DNA of 64,000 nucleotides from Variovorax paradoxus (GTDB taxonomy: Bacteria > Pseudomonadota > Gammaproteobacteria > Burkholderiales > Burkholderiaceae_C), in assembly GCF_009498455.1 (NCBI RefSeq), contig NZ_CP045644.1:3289001-3353000 (forward strand), written 5' to 3'. A program made the position numbers and the translations under genes. Positions 25,396 through 34,414 of the stretch are shown here, one piece after another. Each line of letters begins with the position of its first letter. The first letter of the stretch is position 1. The notes under the pieces were generated by a model. The model searched no databases. It had not been told where the DNA came from and saw nothing but the letters and a program-made list of their open reading frames with translations.

Positions 25396-25863
25396 ATGCG
25401 ACATTTCAGCAGCCTCGAAGCACTGCAATCTTGCGTCGGCCAGGACATCGGCGAGAGCGACTGGGTCCTGATCGACCAGAAGCGCATCGACCTTTTTGCC
25501 GAAGCCACCGGCGACCATCAGTGGATCCATGTCGACCCGGCGCGAGCGCAGAGCGGCCCGTACGGCGGCACGATTGCGCATGGCTTCCTGACGCTCTCGC
25601 TGCTGCCGATGCTGTCTGCCCAGGCGATGAAGATCGAAGGCACCAAGCTCGGCGTGAACTACGGCCTGAACAAGGTCCGCTTTCCGTCGCCGGTGCGCGT
25701 GAACAGCCGGGTTCGCGCCCGCATCCGCCTGCTGGCCATGGAGGCCTTGCCGCCGCTGGGCGCGCTGTCGGGTTTCCAGATCACGATGGAGGTCACCATC
25801 GAGTGCGAGGGGGCCGACAAGCCGGCCGCCGTGGTGGAGAGCGTGGCGCGGCGCTACGCCTGA
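25396..25863 (+). CDS. MaoC-family (R)-specific enoyl-CoA hydratase
   Basis: A 155-residue hot-dog hydratase of the NodN/MaoC type. The hydratase motif is close to canonical: FAEATGDHQWIHVDPARA (Asp and His of the dyad), then GGTIAHGFLTLSLLPML. It probably hydrates the enoyl-CoA made by the dehydrogenase 24 bases upstream, giving the hydroxyacyl-CoA for the SDR at 23190. Its stop overlaps the 3' end of the convergent LuxR gene by 10 bases. Confidence 0.92.
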   Translation: MRHFSSLEALQSCVGQDIGESDWVLIDQKRIDLFAEATGDHQWIHVDPARAQSGPYGGTIAHGFLTLSLLPMLSAQAMKIEGTKLGVNYGLNKVRFPSPVRVNSRVRARIRLLAMEALPPLGALSGFQITMEVTIECEGADKPAAVVESVARRYA

Positions 25864-28685
25864 TCCGGGCCGCCCCACTCGAGGTCGCGCAGCCGCGCGG
25901 CCGCCTCATCCCGGCTGGCCACGCCCAGCTTGCCGTAGATCTTGCGCAGGTGCCACTTCACGGTCTCGGGTGACAGGCCCAGCATGCGGGCGATCTTCTT
26001 GTTGGGCAGGGCCTGTGCCAGCAGGCGCAGCACTTCCGCTTCGCGTTCGCTCAGGTCCAGCCCCTGCAGGCCCGGTGCCGTTTGCGGCGCGCGCTGGGTG
26101 CCGGCGGGGGGCGTCGATGCGTCTCGGGCCGGCGTGCGTTGCGCGGCGGCCAGGCGGGCCACGTAGAAACTCAGCACCGGGTCCAGGGGCTCGCCCTGTT
26201 CGATCTCGCCGATCAGCTGCAGTGCGTCGGGGTCCGTGTCGAGCAGGCTGCGCACCAGGCCCAGCCGGTGCCCTTGCCGCAAGGCCACGGTCATGTGGCG
26301 ACGTGCGGCGTCCACGCGCTGGCGGCGAAAGTCGACGAAGGCGTTCTGCAGCCGCAGCAGCGCCACGCGGCGCTGCCAGCCGCGCGCGTCGCACAGGGCG
26401 ATCAGCGGCTCTAGCCGGGCCGCGGCACCGTGGAGGTCTTCGTTCGCAATGCACCAGCGCACGTGGGCGTGCGCCGTCACCGCGTGGATCTCGTCCCGTG
26501 CACTCGGGCCGGCCGGCCGGTGCCGTGCATCGACCGTGTCGAGCCGGGCCAGGCAGGCGTCGGCCGCATCGAGTTCGCCGCACTGCAGATGCCGATGCAC
26601 GCGCTCGGCGAGCGCGTGCGCCAGCAGCCGGTCCAGGCCGAGCTGCACGGCGTACTCCTCGAGGCGATCGAGGCAGGCGAAGGTGTCCAGCGGATGGCCG
26701 GCGACCCAGTGCGCAGCCGACAGGACGGTCAGCACCTTCAGGACCGAGTCCGGGATCGACACCCGCTCCAGGATGTCGAGCCGGTCTTCCAGGAGTTTGA
26801 TCGCGCCCTCGGCGTCGTTGTGCTCGTACAGGACGTCGCCGAGCAACGCCGTGGCGAAGCACGCGGGGTCGGTGTGGGCGTCGTCGCGTTGCTCGGCCTT
26901 GTGCAGCACATCACGGCAGATCCGTTCGACCTGGATCATCTGGCCTTCGAGTGCGTAGCTGAAGCCCACCATGCAGCGGCCACCGAGGCTGCCGATGGTG
27001 GTGCCCGTCAGCGGCGAGCCTTCGAACAGCAGGGGCGTCGCATCGAGCTGAACGCTGCGCGCGCGTTCGTACTCGCCCCGGTGCATGTAGAGCCACGACA
27101 GCAGCATCCGGTGCGCACCGAGCGCCATGCCGTCGGCCTCCGCGGGAGGTTGCAGCAGCTGCGGAAGGATCGCCATGGCCGCGTCGGTGTCGTCGCTCTG
27201 CAGGGCCAGCACGCCGCGCAGCAGGAACAGCGCGTTGCGCGAGACGATGTCGTCGGGCGCGATGTCGGCCTGCAGGCGCTCGATGCCGGCGGCGGCGGCC
27301 TCGAACTCGCGCGCGTAGAGCTGCATGCGCAAGGTCCAGATGCGCAACGCGGGGCGTGCCTGCACCTGTTCGGCCGGCAGCAGGCGAACCAGCCGGACCA
27401 CCTGGCGCAGGTCGCCCTGGCTGAACAGGAGCTTCGCCGATTGCTGGACCATGTCGGCCGCTGCCGCCGGTTCTCCCGCCGCCACCGCGTGGCGCACGGC
27501 GTCCTCGATGTGGCCGTGCGCGTGAAACCACTGCCAGGCGGCAGTGTGCACGCGGTGTCGTTGCATCTCGCTGAGCGCGCGGAAGCGTTCGAGCAGCGTT
27601 TCTCGCAGCAGCGGATGCAGGCGGTACCAGGGCTCGCGCTCGGCGCCCTCGAGCGGGACGATGAACAGGTTGTCGCTTTCGAGGCGCGCCAGCAGGGTGA
27701 CCACGTCGGTCTGCTGCAGCGGTGGTTCCGTCAGCACCGTGCACAGCGGTGCGCAGAAGCGGCTGCACACCGCCGCGCGCACCAGGAGTTCGATCTCGGC
27801 CGCCGACAGGTGCGACAGCACTTCGCGTTCGAAGTACTGTGCGAACGCGCCTGCGTTGTGCACATGCTCCCGCACCGGGGCTTCGGCCGGCGGGTCGCCG
27901 CGCGCCTGCTGCTTCTTTCGCTTTCGCAGGTTGGAGAACAGAAGCAGGCCGGCCACCCAGCCATCGGTCAGCTCGTGCAGATGCCGCGCGTCGCGCGCCG
28001 CGATCTCGCCGAGCTGCGCCTTCAGGAACTGCCCGGACTCGGCCAGCGTGAAGCGCAGGTCGCCCTGGTGCAACTCGAGCACGAGCTCCTGGTCTCGCAG
28101 CCGGGCCAGCGACAGCGGCACCGCGGTGCGCGACAGCAGCACCAGGTGCAGGTTGGGCGGCGCGTAGTCCAGCAGGCATTGCAGCGCCTCGTGAATGCGC
28201 TCGCAGCCGATGTGGTGCAGGTCGTCGACCACCAGGGTCAGCTCGCGCGGATGTGCGGCGATGCCGTGCAGCAGGCAGATGATCGTGCGCTCGACGGCCT
28301 CGGTGTCGGTCCCCCGGCCGCCCAGCATGGCGGCCTCGCGCGCGATGGCCGGGTCCACCTGCTTCAGGCTGGCGACCAGGCTGTCGAGCCAGCGTGTCAG
28401 TTCGTCGTCGTCCGCGCCGAGGCTGAGCCATGCCACGTCGAAGCCCAGCAGCAACAGGGCCTGGCGCCAGGCCACCAGGGTGGCGCTCTTGCCGCAGCCC
28501 GCGGGGCCTTGCAGCACGACGCAGCGCCGGTGCCGCGCCTCGGTCAGCCGGGCCAGCAGCCGTTCGCGCGCGACGACGCGCGTGGCGCCGCGGGGCGCAA
28601 GGTGGCTGTCGCCGGCGATCGTGTGGGTGTCGGGCGCCACGCCTTGCGCGGCGTGCGATGGACTGGAGGGAAGAGGGGGCTGCAT
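25854..28685 (-). CDS. MalT-like (LAL) LuxR-family ATP-dependent regulator, copy 1
   Basis: A 943-residue signal-transduction ATPase regulator of the MalT/LAL type. Walker A is GPAGCGKS at residues 60-67; Walker B is LTLVVDDLHH near 150. A winged-helix region (YRLHPLLRETLLERFRAL) and a long TPR-like helical sensor region follow. The C-terminal LuxR helix-turn-helix reads LSEREAEVLRLLAQALPNKK, then MLGLSPETVKWHLRKIYGKL. The frame is open far upstream, but family similarity to copy 2 (53083) begins near MQPPLPSSPS at 28685; the ribosome site there is weak, so the start is uncertain. It is divergent from a MaoC/Bug operon, with a dyad operator between. Such regulators switch on with ATP plus an inducer, plausibly an acyl-CoA or acid here. 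Confidence 0.9.
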   Translation of the reverse strand: MQPPLPSSPSHAAQGVAPDTHTIAGDSHLAPRGATRVVARERLLARLTEARHRRCVVLQGPAGCGKSATLVAWRQALLLLGFDVAWLSLGADDDELTRWLDSLVASLKQVDPAIAREAAMLGGRGTDTEAVERTIICLLHGIAAHPRELTLVVDDLHHIGCERIHEALQCLLDYAPPNLHLVLLSRTAVPLSLARLRDQELVLELHQGDLRFTLAESGQFLKAQLGEIAARDARHLHELTDGWVAGLLLFSNLRKRKKQQARGDPPAEAPVREHVHNAGAFAQYFEREVLSHLSAAEIELLVRAAVCSRFCAPLCTVLTEPPLQQTDVVTLLARLESDNLFIVPLEGAEREPWYRLHPLLRETLLERFRALSEMQRHRVHTAAWQWFHAHGHIEDAVRHAVAAGEPAAAADMVQQSAKLLFSQGDLRQVVRLVRLLPAEQVQARPALRIWTLRMQLYAREFEAAAAGIERLQADIAPDDIVSRNALFLLRGVLALQSDDTDAAMAILPQLLQPPAEADGMALGAHRMLLSWLYMHRGEYERARSVQLDATPLLFEGSPLTGTTIGSLGGRCMVGFSYALEGQMIQVERICRDVLHKAEQRDDAHTDPACFATALLGDVLYEHNDAEGAIKLLEDRLDILERVSIPDSVLKVLTVLSAAHWVAGHPLDTFACLDRLEEYAVQLGLDRLLAHALAERVHRHLQCGELDAADACLARLDTVDARHRPAGPSARDEIHAVTAHAHVRWCIANEDLHGAAARLEPLIALCDARGWQRRVALLRLQNAFVDFRRQRVDAARRHMTVALRQGHRLGLVRSLLDTDPDALQLIGEIEQGEPLDPVLSFYVARLAAAQRTPARDASTPPAGTQRAPQTAPGLQGLDLSEREAEVLRLLAQALPNKKIARMLGLSPETVKWHLRKIYGKLGVASRDEAAARLRDLEWGGPDQA

Positions 28686-28826
28686 CTGGAATCTCGCGTT
28701 CGCATCCGGAACCGATTCATGGGGCGACCCGCGCAGGCGTGTGGCCAGAATCGCTCTGGATGGTACCCGCCGGTGACCTCTTTCGCGTCGTGCGCAGAGG
28801 CCGCTTCGACGAGGGGATTCCCGCCC

Positions 28827-28843
28827 CCACCCGCGCCGGGGGG
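28827..28843. promoter_or_regulatory. Dyad operator in the LuxR/MaoC divergent promoter
   Basis: CCACCCGCGCCGGGGGG matches the six-five-six dyad with a perfect left arm and one change on the right, the same variant as at 21215. It is roughly midway in the 252-base region between the LuxR start (28685) and the MaoC start (28938). Confidence 0.45.
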
Positions 28844-28937
28844 TCTCGCCGAACAGCCCCGCCCGTAACCTGAATCCCATGCGAAAACTTAGCTCATCGC
28901 GAACCGGGCCGAGGGCCTGGCACCCAGGAGTGCGGAC

Positions 28938-29378
28938 ATGATCGACAAGCAATTCATCGGCAAAGTCCTTCCGGGCTTTCAGGTTGCGGCCGAAGCGGCG
29001 CAGCTGCGCTTCTTCGCCAAGGCCACGGGCGAGACCAACCCCGTCTACTTGGACGAGTCCGCTGCGCGCGATGCGGGGTACCCCGGTTTGCCGCTGCCGC
29101 CGACCTTTCTCTTTTCGCTCGAGATCCAGCAGCCCGCGAGCGGCTGGCGGCAGGAGATGGGCATCCAGCCCGCGCGCATCCTGCACGGCGAACAATCGTT
29201 CACCTACCACCGCATGGCGCATGCGGGCGACGTGCTGCGCTTCGAAAGCCGGATTGCCGACATCTACGACAAGAAGGGCGGCGCACTCGATTTCGTGGTG
29301 CGCGAAACCCGGGTGACCAACCAGCGCGGCGAGCACGTCGCCGACCTGCGCAGCGTGCTGGTGCAACGCAACGCCTGA
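28938..29378 (+). CDS. MaoC N-terminal-type (FAS1-like) dehydratase subunit
   Basis: A 146-residue hot-dog protein of the MaoC N-terminal type (IGKVLPGFQVAAEAAQLRFF, then FAKATGETNPVYLDESAARD and GYPGLPLPPTFLFSLEI). AGGAG lies 8 bases upstream. It is followed after 25 bases by a second hot-dog protein with the catalytic MaoC motif, so the two probably form a split two-domain (R)-hydratase, as in eukaryotic-type and actinobacterial pairs. It heads the operon divergent from the LuxR regulator. Confidence 0.88.
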   Translation: MIDKQFIGKVLPGFQVAAEAAQLRFFAKATGETNPVYLDESAARDAGYPGLPLPPTFLFSLEIQQPASGWRQEMGIQPARILHGEQSFTYHRMAHAGDVLRFESRIADIYDKKGGALDFVVRETRVTNQRGEHVADLRSVLVQRNA

Positions 29379-29403
29379 CTGAAATGCGAAACGGAGAGCC
29401 GCA

Positions 29404-29835
29404 ATGAGCACACTGAATCTTGCGCAGGTCCGCGTCGGCGACACGCTGCCGCCGCTGACCGTGGCACCGATCAACCGGACCACGCTGGCCTTGTTCGCGG
29501 GGGCGTCCAACGACCACAACGCGATCCACATCGACCTGGACTTCGCGCGCCGCGCCGGCATGCCCGATGTGTTCGCGCATGGCATGCTGTCGATGGCCTA
29601 CCTGGCCCGCCTGCTGACCCTGTGGGTCGACCAGCGGCAGCTTCGCCAGCTGGGTGCCCGCTTCGTCGGTATCACCCACCTGGGCCACCAGATCACCTGC
29701 GCGGGCAAGGTGGTCGAAAAGTTCGAAAGCGACGGCGAGCAGCGCCTGCGGCTCGAGATCCAGACCACCAACCAGTACGGCGACACCAAGGTCCTTGGTG
29801 ACGCAGTCGTCGCAGTCGTTGCACTTTCCCTCTGA
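29404..29835 (+). CDS. MaoC-type hydratase subunit (catalytic half)
   Basis: A 143-residue MaoC hot-dog protein. FAGASNDHNAIHIDLDFARR is the hydratase motif with Asp and His, followed by DVFAHGMLSMAYLARLL. The C-terminal half (FVGITHLGHQITCAGKVVEK) is nearly repeated by the partial gene at the right edge of the window. With the gene at 28938 it should make a heteromeric enoyl-CoA hydratase. The Bug gene begins four bases after its stop. Confidence 0.9.
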   Translation: MSTLNLAQVRVGDTLPPLTVAPINRTTLALFAGASNDHNAIHIDLDFARRAGMPDVFAHGMLSMAYLARLLTLWVDQRQLRQLGARFVGITHLGHQITCAGKVVEKFESDGEQRLRLEIQTTNQYGDTKVLGDAVVAVVALSL

Positions 29836-29839
29836 GGCC

Positions 29840-30814
29840 ATGTCCATGCGCAACCGAATCCTGCTTGCCCTCGTCGCGTTCCTGTGGGCGACGGCCTGTG
29901 CCGCCCAGACCTACCCGGCGCGGCCCCTCACGATGATCGTGCCGGCGCCACCGGGCGGTGCCACCGATTCGCTGGCCCGGGTGCTCGCGGACGAGATGGG
30001 CAAGAGCCTGGGCCAGCCGGTCATCGTGGACAACAAGCCCGGTGCGGCGGGCCTGCTCGCGGTGCAGGCCGTGACCCGCGCCGCGCCGGACGGCTACACG
30101 CTCTTGCTGACCCACGCGGCACCGCTCGTCAACACGCCGCACCTGTTGTCGAAGGTGCCCTACAACGTGCGCCGCGACCTGGCCTTCGTGTCGCTGGTGG
30201 CCAGCGGGTCGGTCGTGCTGGCCGTCAACCGGGACGTGCCGGCGAAGGACATGAAGGAGTTCCTCGCCTGGGCGGCGGGCAACAAGGGCGCGATCAGCTA
30301 CGGCTCCTACGGCATCGGCACCTTCCCGCACCTGGTGGGCGCCCACCTGAACCGTTCCCGGGGGCTCGATATGGTCCACGTGGCCTACAAGGGCGAGGCG
30401 CAGGTGGCGCAGGACGTGAGCGCGGGCAACGTCGCGTGGGGCATCTTCTCGCTCGGCACCCTGATGCCCCTGGTCGAGAGCGGGCGGCTGCGGCCGCTGG
30501 CGGTGTTCGGCGACCACCGGACCAAGGTGCTGCCGAACGTTCCCACCATGGCCGAGTCCGGCCTGGGCGATGCGGAGTTCACGCCTGCCGGCTGGGTCGG
30601 TGTGCTGACGCGCGCGGGCACGCCGCCCGACGTGCTGGCCCGGTTGGAAAAAGAAGCGCGTGCTGCCGCGCACACCCCGGCCATGAAGCTGCGTCTGCAG
30701 ACCAGTTCGACGGAAGCGATCGGCAGCACGTCCGAGCAGTTCCGGCAGGAGTTCGAGAAGACCGAACCCGTGGTCAAGCGCCTGATCGCGATCTCGGGGG
30801 CGAGGGCGGACTGA
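29840..30814 (+). CDS. Bug/TctC-family periplasmic binding protein
   Basis: A 324-residue Bug protein. The signal peptide spans about residues 1-22 (ILLALVAFLWATACAAQ), then TYPARPLTMIVPAPPGGATDSLARVL. VIVDNKPGAAGLLAVQAV, RAAPDGYTLLLTHAA and HVAYKGEAQVAQDV are the binding-protein marks. It is most like the Bug protein at 59966, which shares the PAPPGGATD and VAYKGEA/AAYKGEA features. It is translationally close to the MaoC pair and probably binds the acid degraded by this operon. Confidence 0.92.
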   Translation: MSMRNRILLALVAFLWATACAAQTYPARPLTMIVPAPPGGATDSLARVLADEMGKSLGQPVIVDNKPGAAGLLAVQAVTRAAPDGYTLLLTHAAPLVNTPHLLSKVPYNVRRDLAFVSLVASGSVVLAVNRDVPAKDMKEFLAWAAGNKGAISYGSYGIGTFPHLVGAHLNRSRGLDMVHVAYKGEAQVAQDVSAGNVAWGIFSLGTLMPLVESGRLRPLAVFGDHRTKVLPNVPTMAESGLGDAEFTPAGWVGVLTRAGTPPDVLARLEKEARAAAHTPAMKLRLQTSSTEAIGSTSEQFRQEFEKTEPVVKRLIAISGARAD

Positions 30815-30901
30815 CCGTTTGTCCGCTGCCCGCGCGAGCGTGAGGGCGGCAGCAATTTTCTTGTTGGCAGCGCGTGGCCACGCCACGGTGAAAGGGACCG
30901 C

Positions 30902-31942
30902 ATGAACACGAGGCTTGCATCGGCAGGGCCATCCATCGACGGGCAACTGCAGCGGCGTCGCCTGCTGGCGGCCGGTCTCGGCGCCATGGGCAGCGGCTTG
31001 CTGGCGCCCGCTGCGGCGCGCGCACAGTCATCGGCATGGCCGTCGAAGCCGATCCGGATCATTGCCGCCCAGGCCCCGGGATCGTCCAACGACGCGACGG
31101 CCCGCGCGCTGGCGGAGTACCTGACGGGGCGCCTCGGGTCGCCGGTCATCGTCGAGAACCGGCCCGGTGGCATCGGCATGATCGCGGCCGATGCGGTGGC
31201 ACGCGCCGCACCGGACGGCCACACGCTGCTGCTCACCCTGCACAGCCAGCTGGCGCAGGCGCCGGTGCTACTCAAGAAGGTGCCGCTCGACACCAGCAAG
31301 GATCTCGTGCCCATCGCGGCCTTCAGCACGGGCGTCGGCGTGATGGTCGTCAAGAAAGACCTGCCGGTGAAGAACCTGAAGGAGCTGATCGCGCTGGCGC
31401 GCCAGCGGCCGGTCAGCGTGGGGAACTTCGGCATCGGCTCCGGCTGGCAGCTCATGCTGAGCCAGCTCGCGAAGCAGACCAGCGGCAAGTTCGATCTCGT
31501 CAACTACAAGGGGACGGGGCCGATGGTCTTCGACCTCATGGCGGGCAACATCGACATGGGCGCGGGCTCGATGGCGGGCATGGCCAGCGGCATCCAGCGC
31601 GGGGTGCTCAAGCCGATCGTCGTGGTGTCGGGCGGGCGCTCCGACAAGCTGCTGCCGGGCGTTCCGACCTGGGCCGACGAAGGCTTCACCGGCCCGGCCT
31701 TCGAGGACATCCGCGACTGCAACATGCTGCTCGGCCCCGCGGGCCTGCCGAGCGAGGTGCTGCAGCGGCTTGCCGAACTCGCGCGCGAATCGGCCACCCG
31801 ATCGGAGAGCGTCAAGTCCGTGCTCGCGCAACTCGGCGTGGAGACGGCGCCCCTGACGGGCGCCGACCTGCAGAAGTTCATCCAGCGCACGTGGCCTACC
31901 TTCCAGGCCCTGACGCGCGAACTGGGGCTGGCGGCCCAGTAG
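30902..31942 (+). CDS. Bug/TctC-family binding protein with Tat-like signal
   Basis: A 346-residue Bug protein. The N-terminus has a twin-arginine-like motif (QRRRLLAAGLGAMGSGLL) and an AARA cleavage region near residue 41, so Tat export is plausible. Core motifs: WPSKPIRIIAAQAPGSSNDAT, VIVENRPGGIGMIAADAVAR, RAAPDGHTLLLT and NYKGTGPMVFDLMAGN. The normally conserved P-x-GG-x-D lead is changed to APGSSND, so ligand contacts may differ. It is 87 bases after the previous Bug gene and ends 13 bases before the convergent hydrolase. Confidence 0.9.
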   Translation: MNTRLASAGPSIDGQLQRRRLLAAGLGAMGSGLLAPAAARAQSSAWPSKPIRIIAAQAPGSSNDATARALAEYLTGRLGSPVIVENRPGGIGMIAADAVARAAPDGHTLLLTLHSQLAQAPVLLKKVPLDTSKDLVPIAAFSTGVGVMVVKKDLPVKNLKELIALARQRPVSVGNFGIGSGWQLMLSQLAKQTSGKFDLVNYKGTGPMVFDLMAGNIDMGAGSMAGMASGIQRGVLKPIVVVSGGRSDKLLPGVPTWADEGFTGPAFEDIRDCNMLLGPAGLPSEVLQRLAELARESATRSESVKSVLAQLGVETAPLTGADLQKFIQRTWPTFQALTRELGLAAQ

Positions 31943-31955
31943 CCGCGCACGCGCT

Positions 31956-32642
31956 CTAGGCGCTCGCCGCCTCGTCGATCAGCGCCGCCACGGCCTGCGG
32001 CTGCGAGGCCAGCGAGGCATGGCTGGCTGCCAGCGTGATGACCTTCTTCGCGCCCAGCCGCGCCGACATGCGCTCCTGGTTGACGGGCGAGATCATGCGG
32101 TCCTCGCTCGAGATCTGGTACCACGACGGCTTCTTCTTCCAGGCCGGCGCCGTGATGGTGTCGCCGAAGGTGCTGGCCAGCGGCGCCTTCTGCGTCAGGC
32201 CCATCACCAGGCCTTCTTCGGCGCTCAGGTCCTGGCAGAAGCTCTCGTGGTATTTCTCGGGGATCACCCACAGGTAGCCGTCGCTGTCGGGCGCGAGGTT
32301 GGGCACGGCCACCGGTGGGTGTTCCTGCGTGATGCCACCGGGGCTTTCGCCCGCGTCGGGTGCAAAGGCAGCGATGTAGACTAGCCCGACCACGTTGGGC
32401 ATGTCGCCGGCCTGCGTGATCACCGCGCCGCCGTACGAGTGCCCGACCAGCAGCACGGGCCCCTGCACCTGCGCCACCATCTTGCGTGTGCGCTCGGCGT
32501 CGTCGGCCAGCGAGGTCAGCGGCAGCTCGACCGCGCGGATGGCCGTGTGGCCCTTGCGCAAGAGTTCGACGATGACGTTGTGCCAGTGCGCGGCGCCGCC
32601 CCAGAACCCATGGACCAGGACAATGGTGGGTTTGTTGCTCAT
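31956..32642 (-). CDS. Alpha/beta hydrolase
   Basis: A 228-residue alpha/beta-hydrolase of the small salicylate-esterase/EstC-like type. The oxyanion lead is LVHGFWGGAAHW, the nucleophile Ser69 sits in VGHSYGG, an acidic residue is in SSEDRMISP, and the C-terminal His is in LAASHASLASQP. It is cytoplasmic by appearance (no signal peptide). It is isolated between the convergent Bug gene and the AraC gene upstream, with a 175-base gap in which I see no clear feature. Natural substrate unknown. Confidence 0.88.
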   Translation of the reverse strand: MSNKPTIVLVHGFWGGAAHWHNVIVELLRKGHTAIRAVELPLTSLADDAERTRKMVAQVQGPVLLVGHSYGGAVITQAGDMPNVVGLVYIAAFAPDAGESPGGITQEHPPVAVPNLAPDSDGYLWVIPEKYHESFCQDLSAEEGLVMGLTQKAPLASTFGDTITAPAWKKKPSWYQISSEDRMISPVNQERMSARLGAKKVITLAASHASLASQPQAVAALIDEAASA

Positions 32643-32817
32643 GATGTCGCTCCTATCCGATCAAGGTTGATACCGGCTGCGTCGATGCAACTCGGTCCGC
32701 CGGCGCGTGAGACCAAGTCGATGGGTGGCGGCCATTATTGGTGGCGCGGCCCGCGCCTGGAATGACCCAGGCTCCAAAAAGCTTTGCGTGAACGCCAGAC
32801 GATGCAACGCCTGGTCT

Positions 32818-33795
32818 TCAGTGGTTCGCGGCCTGTGCCTGCTTTCGCCACTGCGACGGCGACACGCCGAAGCGCTCGCGGAAGGCGCGGCTGAAGGCGG
32901 CGTCCGATTCGTAGCCCACGTCTTCGGCGATCCAGCGGATCGACCGGGCGCTGTTGCGCAGGCGCTCGGTGGCCTTGTCGAGCCGCCATGCGGTCAGGTA
33001 GGCCCCGGGCGGCTGTGTGAGCAGCGACTCGAAGCGTGCCGCGAATGACGACCTCGACATGCCTGCGATCTCCGCGAGGTCCGCCACCTGCCATGGGCGC
33101 GCAGGGGCGGCGTGGATCGCGGAGAGCACGTTCGCGATCCGCGGATCGAGCGATGCCGTCAGCCAGTGCGGTGCGGCGGCATCCTGCTCGGCCCAACGGC
33201 GGATGACTTTCACGAACACGATGTCGAGCAGCCGCGACACCATCACGCTGCCGCCGGGCAGGCGCCGCCGCGTCTCGTCGATCATGATCTCCCAGCACAG
33301 CTGGAACCATTCGAGCGGCCGTTCGTTCAGCTCGCGCAGCGTGATGGCGAGGGGCAAGGTGTCGAGCAGGCGCCGCGAGATCGCGCTGTCGAACCTGAAG
33401 CTGCCCCAGAACCAGACCGGCGAGGTGCCCTGGCCGAGCGCGCTGCGCGTGCGGTCGAAGCCCGACTTCAGGGCGTCCCAGATGTCGACGAGGGTGCGCG
33501 CATCGCCGGCCTCGATCACGTGCGCCGTGCCGTGCGGCAACAGAATCAGTTCACCGGGGCCGAGCCGGACCGCATCGGCCAGGCCCTCGACGCGCACGCT
33601 CACCGTGCCGTGCGTCACGGCGTGCATGCTGGATGCGCCGGCGGGAAACGACAGGGCGAAGGGCGTCGCGGGCGTGCAGGTGAGCGCCATCTCGCCGCGG
33701 ATGTGAACGAGGTCCAGCAGGTCCGAGAGCGGGTCGCGCTCCGGCTGGCCGGGAGGCACGAGTGCCGTCGCGTTCGAAGGTGTGGGCATGGACAT
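32818..33795 (-). CDS. AraC-family regulator with cupin sensor
   Basis: A regulator of about 325 residues with an N-terminal cupin-type sensor (TPATPFALSFPAGASSMHAV, LGPGELILLPHGTAHVIE) and a C-terminal AraC double helix-turn-helix (PWQVADLAEIAGMSRSSFAA, then IAEDVGYESDAAFSRAFRER and FGVSPSQWRKQ). Starts at 33843, 33795 and 33789 are all possible; 33795 (MSMPTPSN) is chosen as the first ahead of the conserved part, without a strong ribosome site. It lies between an alpha/beta hydrolase and a secreted NTF2-like protein. AraC/cupin_6 proteins typically control a nearby oxidoreductase, such as the quinone reductase at 34415. Confidence 0.87.
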   Translation of the reverse strand: MSMPTPSNATALVPPGQPERDPLSDLLDLVHIRGEMALTCTPATPFALSFPAGASSMHAVTHGTVSVRVEGLADAVRLGPGELILLPHGTAHVIEAGDARTLVDIWDALKSGFDRTRSALGQGTSPVWFWGSFRFDSAISRRLLDTLPLAITLRELNERPLEWFQLCWEIMIDETRRRLPGGSVMVSRLLDIVFVKVIRRWAEQDAAAPHWLTASLDPRIANVLSAIHAAPARPWQVADLAEIAGMSRSSFAARFESLLTQPPGAYLTAWRLDKATERLRNSARSIRWIAEDVGYESDAAFSRAFRERFGVSPSQWRKQAQAANH

Positions 33796-33873
33796 GGCGG
33801 GGCTCGTAAAAAGGGCGAGACGACGATCTGCAGCGGCGCACATCTTCTCGCAAAGGGATGTCCGTGCAGTTCT

Positions 33874-34377
33874 TCAGCGACCGGCCGGCGGGTTGGTGGT
33901 CGCGAAGATGTACCGCGCGAAACGCCATTGGCCATCGGCTTCGCGATGAAACACAAACAGCTCCTGGTTCGCCTCGGCCCCGGGCGGCTGGTCGCTCGAG
34001 AGCAGCTTCACCGTGCCGTTCGAGCGGGTGCGTGCATAGGCCCAGTCCTTCGAGAGCTGGCGGACCTCATCGATTTGGAAGCGCACGTCGAGCTTGATCG
34101 CAGAGAACACCTGCCGGTAGGCGGTGCGGACCGCATCGCGTCCCACGGCCGGTGGGCTGTTCTGCGGCATGAACACGGCGTCGTCGGCGTACAGCGCCAT
34201 GACGCTGTCGACGTCGGACGTGTTGAGTGCCTGCTCGTAGCGGCGCAGCTGCTGATGGATGGCGGTCGTGGCCGCCGTGGCCGTTTGGGCGGTGGCGGGC
34301 GATGCCGCGAGTGAGGTCACCGGGACGGCGGCGACCAGCGCGGTGGTCGCCAGGACGGCGCGAAGAAATGTGCGCAT
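33874..34377 (-). CDS. Exported SnoaL/NTF2-like protein
   Basis: A 167-residue protein with a signal peptide (residues 1 to about 30, LRAVLATTALVAAVPVTSLA, then ASPATA) and an NTF2-like cone fold (RRYEQALNTSDVDSVMALYA, DDAVFMPQNSPPAVGRDAVR, LFVFHREADGQWRFARYIF). SgcJ/EcaC-type relatives are ligand-binding or small-molecule-modifying proteins with no settled reaction. It follows the quinone-reductase gene by 37 bases and is probably co-transcribed with it. Confidence 0.83.
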   Translation of the reverse strand: MRTFLRAVLATTALVAAVPVTSLAASPATAQTATAATTAIHQQLRRYEQALNTSDVDSVMALYADDAVFMPQNSPPAVGRDAVRTAYRQVFSAIKLDVRFQIDEVRQLSKDWAYARTRSNGTVKLLSSDQPPGAEANQELFVFHREADGQWRFARYIFATTNPPAGR

Positions 34378-34414
34378 GGGAAGCTCCTTGAAGATGCCGG
34401 GAAGGGGATGGATC

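Noticed and set aside
28800..28860. GC tract in the LuxR/MaoC promoter as a terminator
   Set aside because: It lies between divergent promoters, not after a gene, and fits the dyad operator pattern instead.
28686..29585. N-terminal extension of the first LuxR regulator to 1243 residues
   Set aside because: The added region is antisense to the MaoC pair and has no resemblance to the second LuxR copy.
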